7,443 bases of DNA, taken from assembly GCA_947649215.1 (NCBI GenBank), contig CANSQW010000056.1, forward strand, positions 1 through 7,443, read 5' to 3'. How positions within the stretch are numbered: position 1 is the first letter of the stretch; every line of letters starts with the position of its first letter. Both the position numbers and the translations under genes were made by a program. Of the stretch, positions 1-6,008 are shown piece by piece. The DNA comes from an uncultured bacterium. GTDB taxonomy: Bacteria > Actinomycetota > Coriobacteriia > Coriobacteriales > Eggerthellaceae. The notes below the pieces were generated by a model. That model ran no database searches. It saw only the letters and a program-made list of their open reading frames with translations, and was not told where the DNA came from.

Positions 1-128
1 ACCAGGGCAAGACCCTCAAGGCGCTCGGCCTCGGCAAGATCGGCCGCACCGTCGATCAGGTGGACAACGAGTCCGTCCGCGGCATGCTCTTCAAGGTGAA
101 GCACCTCATCACCGTCGAGGAGCTGTAG
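1..128 (+). CDS. rpmD: 50S ribosomal protein L30, 3' part only
   Basis: This is the C-terminal part of ribosomal protein L30, a small protein of the large subunit. The frame that begins at base 3 reads 41 residues to the TAG at 126-128. It contains KTLKALGLGKIGRTV, then VRGMLFKVKHLITVEEL, which is the typical L30 pattern (LGLxxIGxxV, then RGMxxKVxHLxxVEE). L30 is normally about 60 residues, so some 19 N-terminal residues lie upstream of the window. In most bacteria rpmD sits directly before rplO in the spc operon. That order is kept here, but a 276-bp structured gap separates the two genes. The gene is intact as far as it can be seen. Confidence 0.93.
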   Translation, partial: QGKTLKALGLGKIGRTVDQVDNESVRGMLFKVKHLITVEEL

Positions 129-129
129 C

Positions 130-238
130 TGCGAAGCCCTGCGGCACCCGGCCTCGCCCCTTGTTCGGGGCGCGGCGCGGCGCCTAGGCCGCTTGGCCCC
201 GAGGCGGGGCGAATCCAGGCACCGCAGAGCTTCTCGCA
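130..238 (+). other. Large branched inverted-repeat structure after rpmD
   Basis: Two nucleotides after the rpmD stop begins a long-range stem. TGCGAAGC (130-137) pairs with GCTTC plus GCA (229-238, with TC bulged), and CTGCGG (139-144) pairs with CCGCAG (222-227). Inside lie a perfect CGCCCC / GGGGCG hairpin (155-160 with 167-172, loop TTGTTC) and a GCCTAGGC palindrome (182-189). A second GGGGCG copy at 206-211 could compete for the same CGCCCC arm. There is no T-tract, so a simple terminator is unlikely. It may be an RNA processing, stability or attenuation element. The pairing was read by eye and no folding energy was computed. Confidence 0.55.
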
Positions 239-239
239 C

Positions 240-280
240 GTTCCCTCTCGGCCCTTTCGAGGGGGAACTGCTTTATAATT
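240..280 (+). terminator. Strong hairpin, possible terminator or attenuator
   Basis: GTTCCCTCTCG (240-250) pairs with CGAGGGGGAAC (258-268) as an 11-bp stem with one T-G wobble and a 7-nt loop (GCCCTTT). The following bases, TGCTTTATAATT, are T-rich but not a clean T-run. It could terminate transcripts coming from rpmD at partial efficiency, or act as an attenuator. It ends 5 bp upstream of a perfect TATAAT, so its arms occupy the place where a -35 box would be. Confidence 0.5.
274..279 (+). promoter_or_regulatory. Candidate -10 element of an internal promoter for rplO-secY-adk
   Basis: A perfect TATAAT lies at 274-279 in a very GC-rich intergenic region. No good -35 hexamer is found 16-18 bp upstream, where the sequence is the loop of the hairpin at 240-268. 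TTGACA at 279-284 overlaps the last base of TATAAT, but no -10 lies 16-18 bp after it. If TATAAT is used, transcription would begin near 285-287 and give a leader of about 119 nt before rplO. The assignment rests on the hexamer match only. Confidence 0.5.
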
Positions 281-285
281 GACAA

Positions 286-404
286 TCGGCGTGCCCGTTT
301 TCGCGGGTGCGCCGTTGCCATGATAGAAGGAAGTTTGCCGGCGGCGAGCTGCCGGCCCCGGGCGGGGGAGTCCGCCCGGAAGCGAAACGAAGGAGAAACA
401 ATCC
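286..404 (+). promoter_or_regulatory. Predicted structured 5' leader of rplO
   Basis: Three hairpins follow one another between the candidate start of transcription and the ribosome binding site. The first is CGGCGTGCCCG (287-297) with CGGGTGCGCCG (304-314), 11 bp including two G-T wobbles and a 6-nt loop. The second is GCCGGC (337-342) with GCCGGC (351-356). The third is CCGGGCGG (358-365) with CCGCCCGG (372-379), 8 perfect GC pairs and a 6-nt loop. The Shine-Dalgarno AAGGAG (390-395) lies just beyond, 9 nt before the ATG at 405. Several ribosomal-protein operons are controlled by a product binding such a leader. Whether that happens here is inference, and I do not recognise it as a named leader family. 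Confidence 0.45.
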
Positions 405-854
405 ATGGAACTCAAGGATCTCACCCCTGCCGCGGGCTCTACCAAGGCCCGTAAGCGCGTCGGCCGCGGCGGTGCCTCCGGCACCGGCAAGACCGCCGGT
501 CGCGGCCTGAACGGCCAGAAGTCCCGCGCTGGCGGCGGCAAGGGCGCCGGCTTCGAGGGCGGCCAGACCCCGCTCGCGCGTCGTCTGCCCAAGCTGCCCG
601 GCTTCCGCAACATCAACCGCGTGGAGTACCTGCCCGTCAACGTCAAGCGCCTCGAGGAGAAGTACGAGGCCGGCGAGGTCGTCGACGGCGAGTCCCTCAA
701 GGCCAAGGGCATCATCAAGCATGCCGACGCCCTCGTGAAGGTGCTCGGCGACGGCGAGATTACCAAGCCCCTCACCGTGCGCGTGGATAAGGTGTCCGCT
801 ACCGCCAAGGCGAAGATCGAGGCGGCCGGAGGAAAGGTCGAAGAGCCTTGCTAA
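405..854 (+). CDS. rplO: 50S ribosomal protein L15
   Basis: L15 is a structural protein of the large ribosomal subunit that binds 23S rRNA late in assembly. The 149-residue product has the usual length. Its glycine- and arginine-rich N-terminal extension (residues 18-50, with [17 protein letters not shown] and QKSRAGGG) threads into rRNA in known structures. It is followed by [19 protein letters not shown] at residues 49-67, a hallmark of the family. The C-terminal globular part runs to EEPC. The ATG at 405 is supported by AAGGAG nine bases upstream. The stop codon overlaps the likely TTG start of secY by seven bases, which suggests translational coupling. The long structured stretch in front of it is unusual, because rpmD and rplO are commonly almost adjacent. 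Confidence 0.97.
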   Translation: MELKDLTPAAGSTKARKRVGRGGASGTGKTAGRGLNGQKSRAGGGKGAGFEGGQTPLARRLPKLPGFRNINRVEYLPVNVKRLEEKYEAGEVVDGESLKAKGIIKHADALVKVLGDGEITKPLTVRVDKVSATAKAKIEAAGGKVEEPC

Positions 855-2128
855 GGTCAATTCTTGACGCATTCAAGGTTCCGGAGCTGCGCAAGAAGAT
901 CCTCTTCACGCTGGCGATTCTCGCGCTCTACCGCTTCGGGGCCTATGTGCCGGTCCCGGGCATTCCCTTTCATGAGTTTGCCACGGCCTTCCAGGACACC
1001 GGCGTGGCTATGACTATGCTGGACCTGTTCACCGGCGGCGCGCTGTCGAACTTCTCGGTGTTTTCCCTGGGCATCATGCCCTACATCACCGCATCCATCA
1101 TCATGCAGCTGATGCAGGGCGTCATTCCCGCCGTGGGCCGCTGGGCCCGCGAGGGCGACACCGGGCGCCGTAAGATCACCCAGGTCACCCGCTATCTCAC
1201 GCTGGGCCTGGGCCTCATCAACGCGGTCGGCTACTTGCTGCTGTTCAAGTCGCCGGCCTACGGCGTGCAGTTCTCCACCGAGGTGCCCGAGCTGCTCACG
1301 GATGCCATTATCGTGTTCACCCTCGTGGCCGGCACGGCGTTCATCATGTGGATGGGCGAGCTGATCACGCAGCGCGGCATCGGCAACGGCATGTCGCTCA
1401 TCATCTTCGTGAGCATCGTGTCGCGGGTGCCCTCCGCCATCTTCTCGTCGGTGAACCTCACGAGCGACTTGGGCACGGGCATCGCCCTCACCCTGGTCAT
1501 CCTGGCCGTGGTGCTGGTGTGCATCCCGCTCATCATCTTCGTTGAGCGCGCCCAGCGCCGCATCCCGGTGAACTACGCCAAGCGCGTGCAGGGTCGCAAG
1601 ATGATGGGCGGTCAGTCCACCTACATTCCGCTGAAGGTGAACGCGGCCGGCGTTATCCCGATCATCTTCGCGAGCTGTCTCATCTACTTCCCGGCCCAGC
1701 TGGCGGCCATCTTCAACGTGGGTTGGCTGACGGAGTTCGCGAACTGGTGCTCCACCGGTTGGCTGAACTGGGTGCTCACAGTGCTGCTCATCGTGTTCTT
1801 CGCGTATTTCTACACCTCCATGGTGTTCAATCCCGAGGAGACCGCTGACAACATCCGCAAGCAGGGCGGCTTCATTCCCGGCGTGCGTCCCGGCACGGCC
1901 ACGGTGCAGTACATCAAGAACGTCATCAATCGCGTGACGCTGCCCGGTGGCATCTTCATCGCGGCCATCGCCGTGGTGCCCACCATCATCTTCTTCTTCA
2001 CGAACAACCAGCTCATCCAGGCGTTCGGCGGCACGTCCATCCTCATCATGATCGGCGTGGCCCTGGACACCATGAGCAAGATCGAGAGTCAGCTGAAGAT
2101 GTACAACTACGAAGGCTTCTTCAAGTAA
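848..2128 (+). CDS. secY: Protein translocase subunit SecY
   Basis: SecY is the channel subunit of the SecYEG translocon in the cytoplasmic membrane, which exports unfolded proteins and inserts membrane proteins. The 426 residues are full length and hold about ten hydrophobic helices. The plug and second-helix region reads [20 protein letters not shown] (residues 64-83). The cytosolic loop [14 protein letters not shown] lies at 233-246 and the ribosome/SecA-binding loop [10 protein letters not shown] at 340-349. The helix-10 segment [15 protein letters not shown] is at 394-408. The start is taken as TTG at 848, because no ATG or GTG fits and the resulting [19 protein letters not shown] matches the normal SecY N-terminus. 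A purine-rich GGAGGAAAGG (828-837) inside rplO can serve as ribosome binding site. The gene overlaps the rplO stop and lies 35 bp before adk. Confidence 0.96.
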   Translation: MLRSILDAFKVPELRKKILFTLAILALYRFGAYVPVPGIPFHEFATAFQDTGVAMTMLDLFTGGALSNFSVFSLGIMPYITASIIMQLMQGVIPAVGRWAREGDTGRRKITQVTRYLTLGLGLINAVGYLLLFKSPAYGVQFSTEVPELLTDAIIVFTLVAGTAFIMWMGELITQRGIGNGMSLIIFVSIVSRVPSAIFSSVNLTSDLGTGIALTLVILAVVLVCIPLIIFVERAQRRIPVNYAKRVQGRKMMGGQSTYIPLKVNAAGVIPIIFASCLIYFPAQLAAIFNVGWLTEFANWCSTGWLNWVLTVLLIVFFAYFYTSMVFNPEETADNIRKQGGFIPGVRPGTATVQYIKNVINRVTLPGGIFIAAIAVVPTIIFFFTNNQLIQAFGGTSILIMIGVALDTMSKIESQLKMYNYEGFFK

Positions 2129-2163
2129 GAAGATTCGCAGGTAGAAACGAAAGGATGTTTTCC

Positions 2164-2790
2164 ATGAACATCGTGCTTCTTGGGGCTCCCGGTGCTGGCA
2201 AGGGCACCCAGGCAGCCAAGCTGGTAGCGGAGTTCGAGCTGCCCCACATCTCCACCGGCGACATGCTGCGCGCGGCGGTGAAGGCGGGCACGCCGCTCGG
2301 CCAGAAGGCCAAGTCCTATATGGACGCCGGCGATCTGGTGCCCGATGACGTCATCATCGGCCTGGTGACCGAGCGCCTCCAGGACGGCGACACCGCCAAC
2401 GGCTTCATCCTCGACGGCTTCCCGCGCACCTCGGCCCAGGCCGTGGCGCTGGACGCCGAGCTCTCCAAGCTGGGCCGTCCCCTGGATGCCGCCCTGCTCA
2501 TCGACGTTGACCCCGAGGTCATCGTCGGTCGCCTCACCTCCCGTCGCATGTGCCGCGACTGCGGCTACATCGGCAGCGCCGCCGATGGCGACACCTGCCC
2601 GAAGTGCGGCGGCGAGATGTACCAGCGCGACGACGACAACGAGGCTACCGTGCGCAACCGCCTGGATGTGTACGAGACCGCCACGAGCCCGCTCATCGAC
2701 TACTACCGCGGCTGCGAGCTGCTCGTCACCATCGACGGCGACCGCGATCCCGATGTGGTGTACGCCGACGTCAAGGAGGCCCTGGCCTAA
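2164..2790 (+). CDS. adk: Adenylate kinase, zinc-binding LID type
   Basis: Adenylate kinase catalyses ATP + AMP = 2 ADP in the cytoplasm. From the ATG at 2164 the product has 208 residues. The P-loop GAPGAGKGT is at 7-15. The AMP-binding part has ISTGDMLR (29-36) and GFPRT (85-89). The LID domain (about 122-159) carries four cysteines (C130, C133, C145, C148) in two CxxC pairs, as in zinc-containing enzymes of Gram-positive bacteria. RNRLDVYE near 164-171 supplies the usual arginines. An ATG three codons earlier (2155) is rejected: AAAGG at 2150-2154 would abut it, whereas the same site is 9 nt from 2164, and MNIVLLGAPGAGKGT is the family N-terminus. It is the last gene of this cluster. A terminator follows, while map and infA, often next in this operon, are not present. 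Confidence 0.97.
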   Translation: MNIVLLGAPGAGKGTQAAKLVAEFELPHISTGDMLRAAVKAGTPLGQKAKSYMDAGDLVPDDVIIGLVTERLQDGDTANGFILDGFPRTSAQAVALDAELSKLGRPLDAALLIDVDPEVIVGRLTSRRMCRDCGYIGSAADGDTCPKCGGEMYQRDDDNEATVRNRLDVYETATSPLIDYYRGCELLVTIDGDRDPDVVYADVKEALA

Positions 2791-2816
2791 GGCCCGGCCG
2801 CTTCCAGAGCCCTGTG

Positions 2817-2851
2817 AGGGGGACCTGTCATCCGGCAGGTCCCCCTTTCGT
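2817..2851 (+). terminator. Intrinsic terminator after adk
   Basis: GGGGGACCTG (2818-2827) pairs perfectly with CAGGTCCCCC (2836-2845), and A2817-T2846 extends the stem to 11 bp. The loop is 8 nt. TTTCGTCT follows, a short T-rich tail. It lies 27 bp after the adk stop and marks the end of the ribosomal/secY/adk transcription unit. The next promoter begins immediately downstream. Confidence 0.8.
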
Positions 2852-2852
2852 C

Positions 2853-2858
2853 TATAAT
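2853..2858 (+). promoter_or_regulatory. Candidate -10 element driving a leaderless mRNA
   Basis: A perfect TATAAT at 2853-2858 is followed by CCAGCAT and then the ATG at 2866. Initiation usually falls 6-8 nt after the -10, which here is the A of the start codon or within a base or two of it. No Shine-Dalgarno sequence precedes the ATG. No convincing -35 is present, since that region lies in the loop and descending arm of the adk terminator. Leaderless mRNAs are well known in actinobacteria, which fits this layout. Confidence 0.65.
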
Positions 2859-2865
2859 CCAGCAT

Positions 2866-5046
2866 ATGCCAACCGTCAGGGACAACATCGCCTACGCCTA
2901 CGGCCGCGTCCGCGACGCGCACGGACGCGCGCTCGCCCATGCGCTGCGCGTGGCTGCGGTGCTCGTGGCCCTCGCGGTCGCGCTCGAGGTGTTCGTCTTC
3001 AACTTCAACTACTTCGCCTCGGCCGGCTATGACCCCATCAACCTGAAGAACCGCATCACGCTGCCTTACGACCGCGATGACGACCTGTTCAGCCTCACGG
3101 CGGTCAACCACACCATGGAGTTCTCCGACCTCAACACGAAGGTCAACAACATCCGCATCGACTTCGACTCCAACCAGCCGGCGCAGAACCTGGCCATCAA
3201 GATCCAGTTCACCGACGAGGCGCATCAGACGTACTTCGACTCCACGGAGTACACGGTGGGCGTGCCGGTGACCTCCGTGTCCACCATGTCCACGCAGAGC
3301 GAGTACCTCAACCTCAATACCACCGGCTACGTCGACAACCTGCGCATCGAGGTGGTGGGGGAGGACACCCGCTATCCGATCAAGCTGTGGACGGTCTCGC
3401 TCAACGCCCACCACCCCTTCGACTTCAACACGACGCGCTTCACCTGGACGGTGGGCATCTTGGCGCTCGTGTACCTGTTCCGGCCCAAGTCGGCCATCTA
3501 CCGCATCAACATCGTGGAGAATCCGCGGCGCTCGAAGGCGGGGATCATCGCGGCCGTGGCCGTGGAGCTCGCGCTGGTGAGCGCGTTCCTCTTCTACGGG
3601 TCGAACCTCGTGGGCGTGGCCACCTCCTCCTACAACTACGGATCATGGGATGGCAAGAGCATCGTCAACGTCTACGAGACCGGCGGGGAGAACGCCCAGC
3701 AGTACGCCGAGCTCGCGCGCGCCTTCGCCAAGGGCCAGCTCTACCTGGACGAGGAGCCGCCGGAATGGCTCAAGGCCATGGACGACCCCTACGACAAGGG
3801 CGCCCGGGACGAGGCCCAGAAGGAGACGGGCGAGCCGTACCTCTTTGACGTGGCCTACCATGACGGGCACTACTACGTGTACTTCGGCGTGGTGCCGGTG
3901 CTGCTGTTCTACCTGCCGTTCTACCTGCTGACGGGCTTGAACTTCCCGACGGCCATCGGCGTGCTCGTGGCGGCGCTCGCCTTTGTGCTGGGCTGCTCAG
4001 CGCTGCTCGACCGGTTTGCGCGCTACCACTTCAAATCGGTGTCGCTCGGGCTCTACCTGCTGCTCCAGGTGCCGCTCGTGTTCTGCTGCGGCATTCTCTA
4101 CCTGGTGAAGTTCCCCACGTTCTACTCGCTGCCCATCATGTGCGGTCTGGCGTTCTCGGTGTGGGGGCTCTACTGCTGGATGCGGGGGCGGCTCTCGCGT
4201 CACGCCTGCGCGTGGTACTTTGCCGGGTCGCTCTGCATGGCGCTCGTGGCCGGCTGCCGCCCGCAGCTGCTCGCGCTGTCGCTTTTGGCCTTCCCGCTGT
4301 TCTGGCGCGCCTACCTTACCGAGCGCCGCCTGTTCACCCCGGCCGGCGCCCGCGAGTTCGCCTGCCTGGTGGCGCCCTACGTCATCGTGGCGGCGGGCAT
4401 CATGGGCTACAACTACGCGCGCTTCGGGTCGGTCACCGACTTCGGCGCCAACTACAACTTGACGGTCAACGACATGACCAAGCGCGGCATGAACGTCGGC
4501 CGCCTCGCGCCGGCCTTCTTCTCCTACTTCCTCCAGCCGCCCTGCGTGACGGGCGCGTTCCCGTACCTCCAGCCGGAGCCCTTCGACACTACCTATATGG
4601 GGCAGACCATCCGCGAGGTCACCTTCGGCGGCATCTTCGCCTGCCTGCCGGTGCTGTGGGTGCTCGCGTTCGCGCGGCGCATCCTGCTCATGCGCTACCG
4701 CCAGCGCGCCACGCGCACCATCTGGGGCGTCATCGTGGTGCTCTTGGCCTCCGGCGTCATCGTGGCGCTGCTCGACGCGGAGATGGCCGGCATCCTCCAG
4801 CGCTACTACGCGGACTTCAGCTTCATGTTCCTGGCTGCCACGGTGCTGCTGCTCTTCGTCGTCAACGAGAACCTGGCGCCCGGCACCATTGCGCGCGACC
4901 TTCTGCTCAAGGTGCTCATCGTGATGGTGGCCGTCTCGCTGCTCTACAGCACGCTGCTGTGCTTCGTGCCGGAGACGGGCTGGTACTCCGACATCTATCC
5001 CTGGGCCTACCAGGACGTCATTGAGATGGTGCAGTTCTGGACCTAG
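2866..5046 (+). CDS. Large polytopic membrane protein, probable GT-C-type glycosyltransferase
   Basis: The 726-residue product is an integral membrane protein of unassigned function. A short basic N-terminus leads to a first helix (about 25-48). Residues 50-190 form a hydrophilic, beta-rich region that is probably outside the membrane. About a dozen more hydrophobic stretches follow (near 193-206, 225-247, 338-358, 363-381, 391-414, 420-438, 445-480, 497-515, 586-603, 618-636, 651-666 and 677-698). The loop at 270-340 (ENAQQYAELARAFAKGQ, then DDPYD, then DVAYHDGHYYVYFGVVP) resembles the first catalytic loop of GT-C / PMT-like membrane proteins. GCRPQ (463-467) and ILQRYYADF (643-651) are further family-like motifs, recalled rather than searched. 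A role in sugar transfer to a cell-surface glycan from a lipid-linked donor is inference. It probably forms its own unit between a terminator and the nag promoter. The ATG at 2866 has no ribosome binding site and appears leaderless. Codon use is like that of its neighbours. Confidence 0.85.
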   Translation: MPTVRDNIAYAYGRVRDAHGRALAHALRVAAVLVALAVALEVFVFNFNYFASAGYDPINLKNRITLPYDRDDDLFSLTAVNHTMEFSDLNTKVNNIRIDFDSNQPAQNLAIKIQFTDEAHQTYFDSTEYTVGVPVTSVSTMSTQSEYLNLNTTGYVDNLRIEVVGEDTRYPIKLWTVSLNAHHPFDFNTTRFTWTVGILALVYLFRPKSAIYRINIVENPRRSKAGIIAAVAVELALVSAFLFYGSNLVGVATSSYNYGSWDGKSIVNVYETGGENAQQYAELARAFAKGQLYLDEEPPEWLKAMDDPYDKGARDEAQKETGEPYLFDVAYHDGHYYVYFGVVPVLLFYLPFYLLTGLNFPTAIGVLVAALAFVLGCSALLDRFARYHFKSVSLGLYLLLQVPLVFCCGILYLVKFPTFYSLPIMCGLAFSVWGLYCWMRGRLSRHACAWYFAGSLCMALVAGCRPQLLALSLLAFPLFWRAYLTERRLFTPAGAREFACLVAPYVIVAAGIMGYNYARFGSVTDFGANYNLTVNDMTKRGMNVGRLAPAFFSYFLQPPCVTGAFPYLQPEPFDTTYMGQTIREVTFGGIFACLPVLWVLAFARRILLMRYRQRATRTIWGVIVVLLASGVIVALLDAEMAGILQRYYADFSFMFLAATVLLLFVVNENLAPGTIARDLLLKVLIVMVAVSLLYSTLLCFVPETGWYSDIYPWAYQDVIEMVQFWT

Positions 5047-5052
5047 GCGGGC

Positions 5053-5076
5053 GTGCGGGCTGCGGCCGCGCTTTCT
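5053..5076 (+). terminator. Weak candidate terminator after the membrane-protein gene
   Basis: GTGCGG (5053-5058) can pair with CCGCGC (5066-5071), five strong pairs plus a T-G wobble. A 7-nt loop separates the arms and TTTCT follows. The hairpin lies 6 bp after the stop codon. It also contains a GCGGCCGC palindrome (5062-5069). It is short and the T-tail is brief, so the call is tentative. Confidence 0.35.
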
Positions 5077-5112
5077 CCTGATGGCGTTACGGGACGGCGG
5101 CGCTTATGGCCC

Positions 5113-5145
5113 TCGGGCGCCCGAACCGCTAAGATAGACACGTCT
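5113..5145 (+). promoter_or_regulatory. Putative nagB promoter with two flanking palindromes
   Basis: TCGGGCGCCCGA (5113-5124) is a perfect 12-bp palindrome. Five bases later comes TAAGAT (5130-5135), a -10-like hexamer with four matches to TATAAT. It is followed directly by AGACACGTCT (5136-5145), an inverted repeat AGAC-n2-GTCT that would cover the start of transcription. Both palindromes are well placed for a repressor. nag genes in many bacteria are repressed by a GntR-family regulator (NagR or DasR) released by an amino-sugar phosphate, but no regulator gene lies in the window and the sites do not match a DasR box exactly. The promoter call is inference from position and motif. Confidence 0.4.
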
Positions 5146-5169
5146 TGCAATCATCAGGAAGGAACATCC

Positions 5170-5910
5170 ATGGATCTTGTCATCGTCGATACCTATGAGG
5201 ACATGAGCCGCGTCGCCGCGGAGCAGATCGAGGCCGTCATCGCTGACGACCCCTCCTGCGTGCTCGGCTTGGCCACGGGCTCCACGCCCATCGGGCTCTA
5301 TGCCGATTTGGTGGCCGACTGCGCCGCCGGCAAGGTGAGCTTCGCCGACGTGACCACGTTCAACCTCGACGAGTATCGCGGACTGGCCCATGACCACGAC
5401 CAGAGCTACCACTACTTCATGGCCGACAACCTGTTCAACCACGTGGACATCGATCCGGCCCGCACCCATGTGCCCGACGGCTTCGATCCGGATGCCGACG
5501 CGGCCTGCGCTGCCTACGAGGAGGCCATCGAGGCTGCCGGCGGCATCGCCATCCAGCTGCTCGGCCTGGGCCACAACGGCCACATCGGCTTCAACGAGCC
5601 GGCCGATAGCTTCCCGGTGGCCACCCACTGCGTCGCGCTGACCGAGTCCACCATCCAGGCCAACAGCCGCCTGTTCGACTCCATCGACGAGGTGCCGCGC
5701 GAGGCCTACACCATGGGCATCGGCACCATCATGAAGGCGCGCAAGATCCTCATGGTGGTGAGCGGCGAGGACAAGGCCGCCATCCTGGAGAAGTCGCTGT
5801 TCGGGCCCGTGGTGCCCGAGGTGCCTGCCTCCGCCCTCCAGCTTCATCCCGACGTGACCGTGGTGTGCGACGCCGCTGCCGGCGCCCTCTGCCGCGAGCA
5901 TTTGGCCTAG
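5170..5910 (+). CDS. nagB: Glucosamine-6-phosphate deaminase
   Basis: NagB converts glucosamine-6-phosphate and water to fructose-6-phosphate and ammonia, feeding amino sugars into glycolysis. From the ATG at 5170 the protein has 246 residues, the short form like that of Bacillus rather than the 266-residue allosteric E. coli enzyme. The phosphate-binding segment LGLATGSTPIGLY is at 32-44. NLDEY (65-69) carries the catalytic Asp67. LGLGHNGHIGFNEP (131-144) provides Asn136, His138 and Glu143 of the ring-opening and proton-relay machinery. SGEDKA near the C-terminus supplies the conserved lysine. The start at 5170 is chosen over in-frame codons upstream because AGGAAGGA (5156-5163) is well spaced from it and MDLVIV fits the family. 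nagA follows after 98 bp, so the pair is likely co-transcribed. Confidence 0.97.
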   Translation: MDLVIVDTYEDMSRVAAEQIEAVIADDPSCVLGLATGSTPIGLYADLVADCAAGKVSFADVTTFNLDEYRGLAHDHDQSYHYFMADNLFNHVDIDPARTHVPDGFDPDADAACAAYEEAIEAAGGIAIQLLGLGHNGHIGFNEPADSFPVATHCVALTESTIQANSRLFDSIDEVPREAYTMGIGTIMKARKILMVVSGEDKAAILEKSLFGPVVPEVPASALQLHPDVTVVCDAAAGALCREHLA

Positions 5911-5975
5911 CGCCCTGACACGAGGCGCCCCGGGGCTTGGCGCGGCTATCGAGCCGCCCGCGTCCGCAGGGCGCT
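5909..5975 (+). other. Branched stem structure at the nagB-nagA junction
   Basis: AGCGCCCTG (5909-5917), which starts inside the nagB stop codon, pairs perfectly over 9 bp with CAGGGCGCT (5967-5975). Inside is a perfect GCGGCT / AGCCGC hairpin (5942-5947 with 5952-5957, loop ATCG), and the GCCCCGGGGC palindrome (5927-5936) could form a further arm. No T-tract follows, and the nagA Shine-Dalgarno lies 20 bases downstream. It could protect or process the dicistronic mRNA and set different NagB and NagA levels, or cause partial termination. Its function is not known. Confidence 0.55.
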
Positions 5976-6008
5976 TGACCATCCCCTGAGCACGAGGAGG
6001 ATACGACC

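Noticed and set aside
279..284. TTGACA as a -35 box
   Set aside because: No -10-like hexamer lies 16-18 bp downstream; the sequence there is the arm of the GC-rich hairpin at 287-314. The overlapping TATAAT is the better promoter signal.
320..454. Small reading frame ([10 protein letters not shown]...) in the rplO leader as an upstream regulatory peptide
   Set aside because: It has no Shine-Dalgarno, runs through the leader hairpins and overlaps rplO out of frame. The peptide resembles nothing known.
2155..2163. Upstream ATG of adk (MFSMNIV...)
   Set aside because: It sits directly against the AAAGG ribosome binding site with no spacing, and the family N-terminus begins at the ATG at 2164.
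2107..3414. Long minus-strand frame opposite adk and the start of the membrane-protein gene
   Set aside because: It is a frame shadow: its valine-, glycine- and histidine-rich composition is the typical antisense reading of GC-rich genes, and it lies opposite two well-supported genes.
5053..5169. N-terminal extension of nagB from an upstream in-frame start
   Set aside because: It would cover the promoter and ribosome binding site and give a 39-residue arginine-rich extension absent from the family.
5975..6004. TTGACC plus GGATAC as a separate nagA promoter
   Set aside because: The -10 is poor and would place the transcript start at the ATG, making the good AGGAGG ribosome binding site useless. 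Co-transcription with nagB is simpler.
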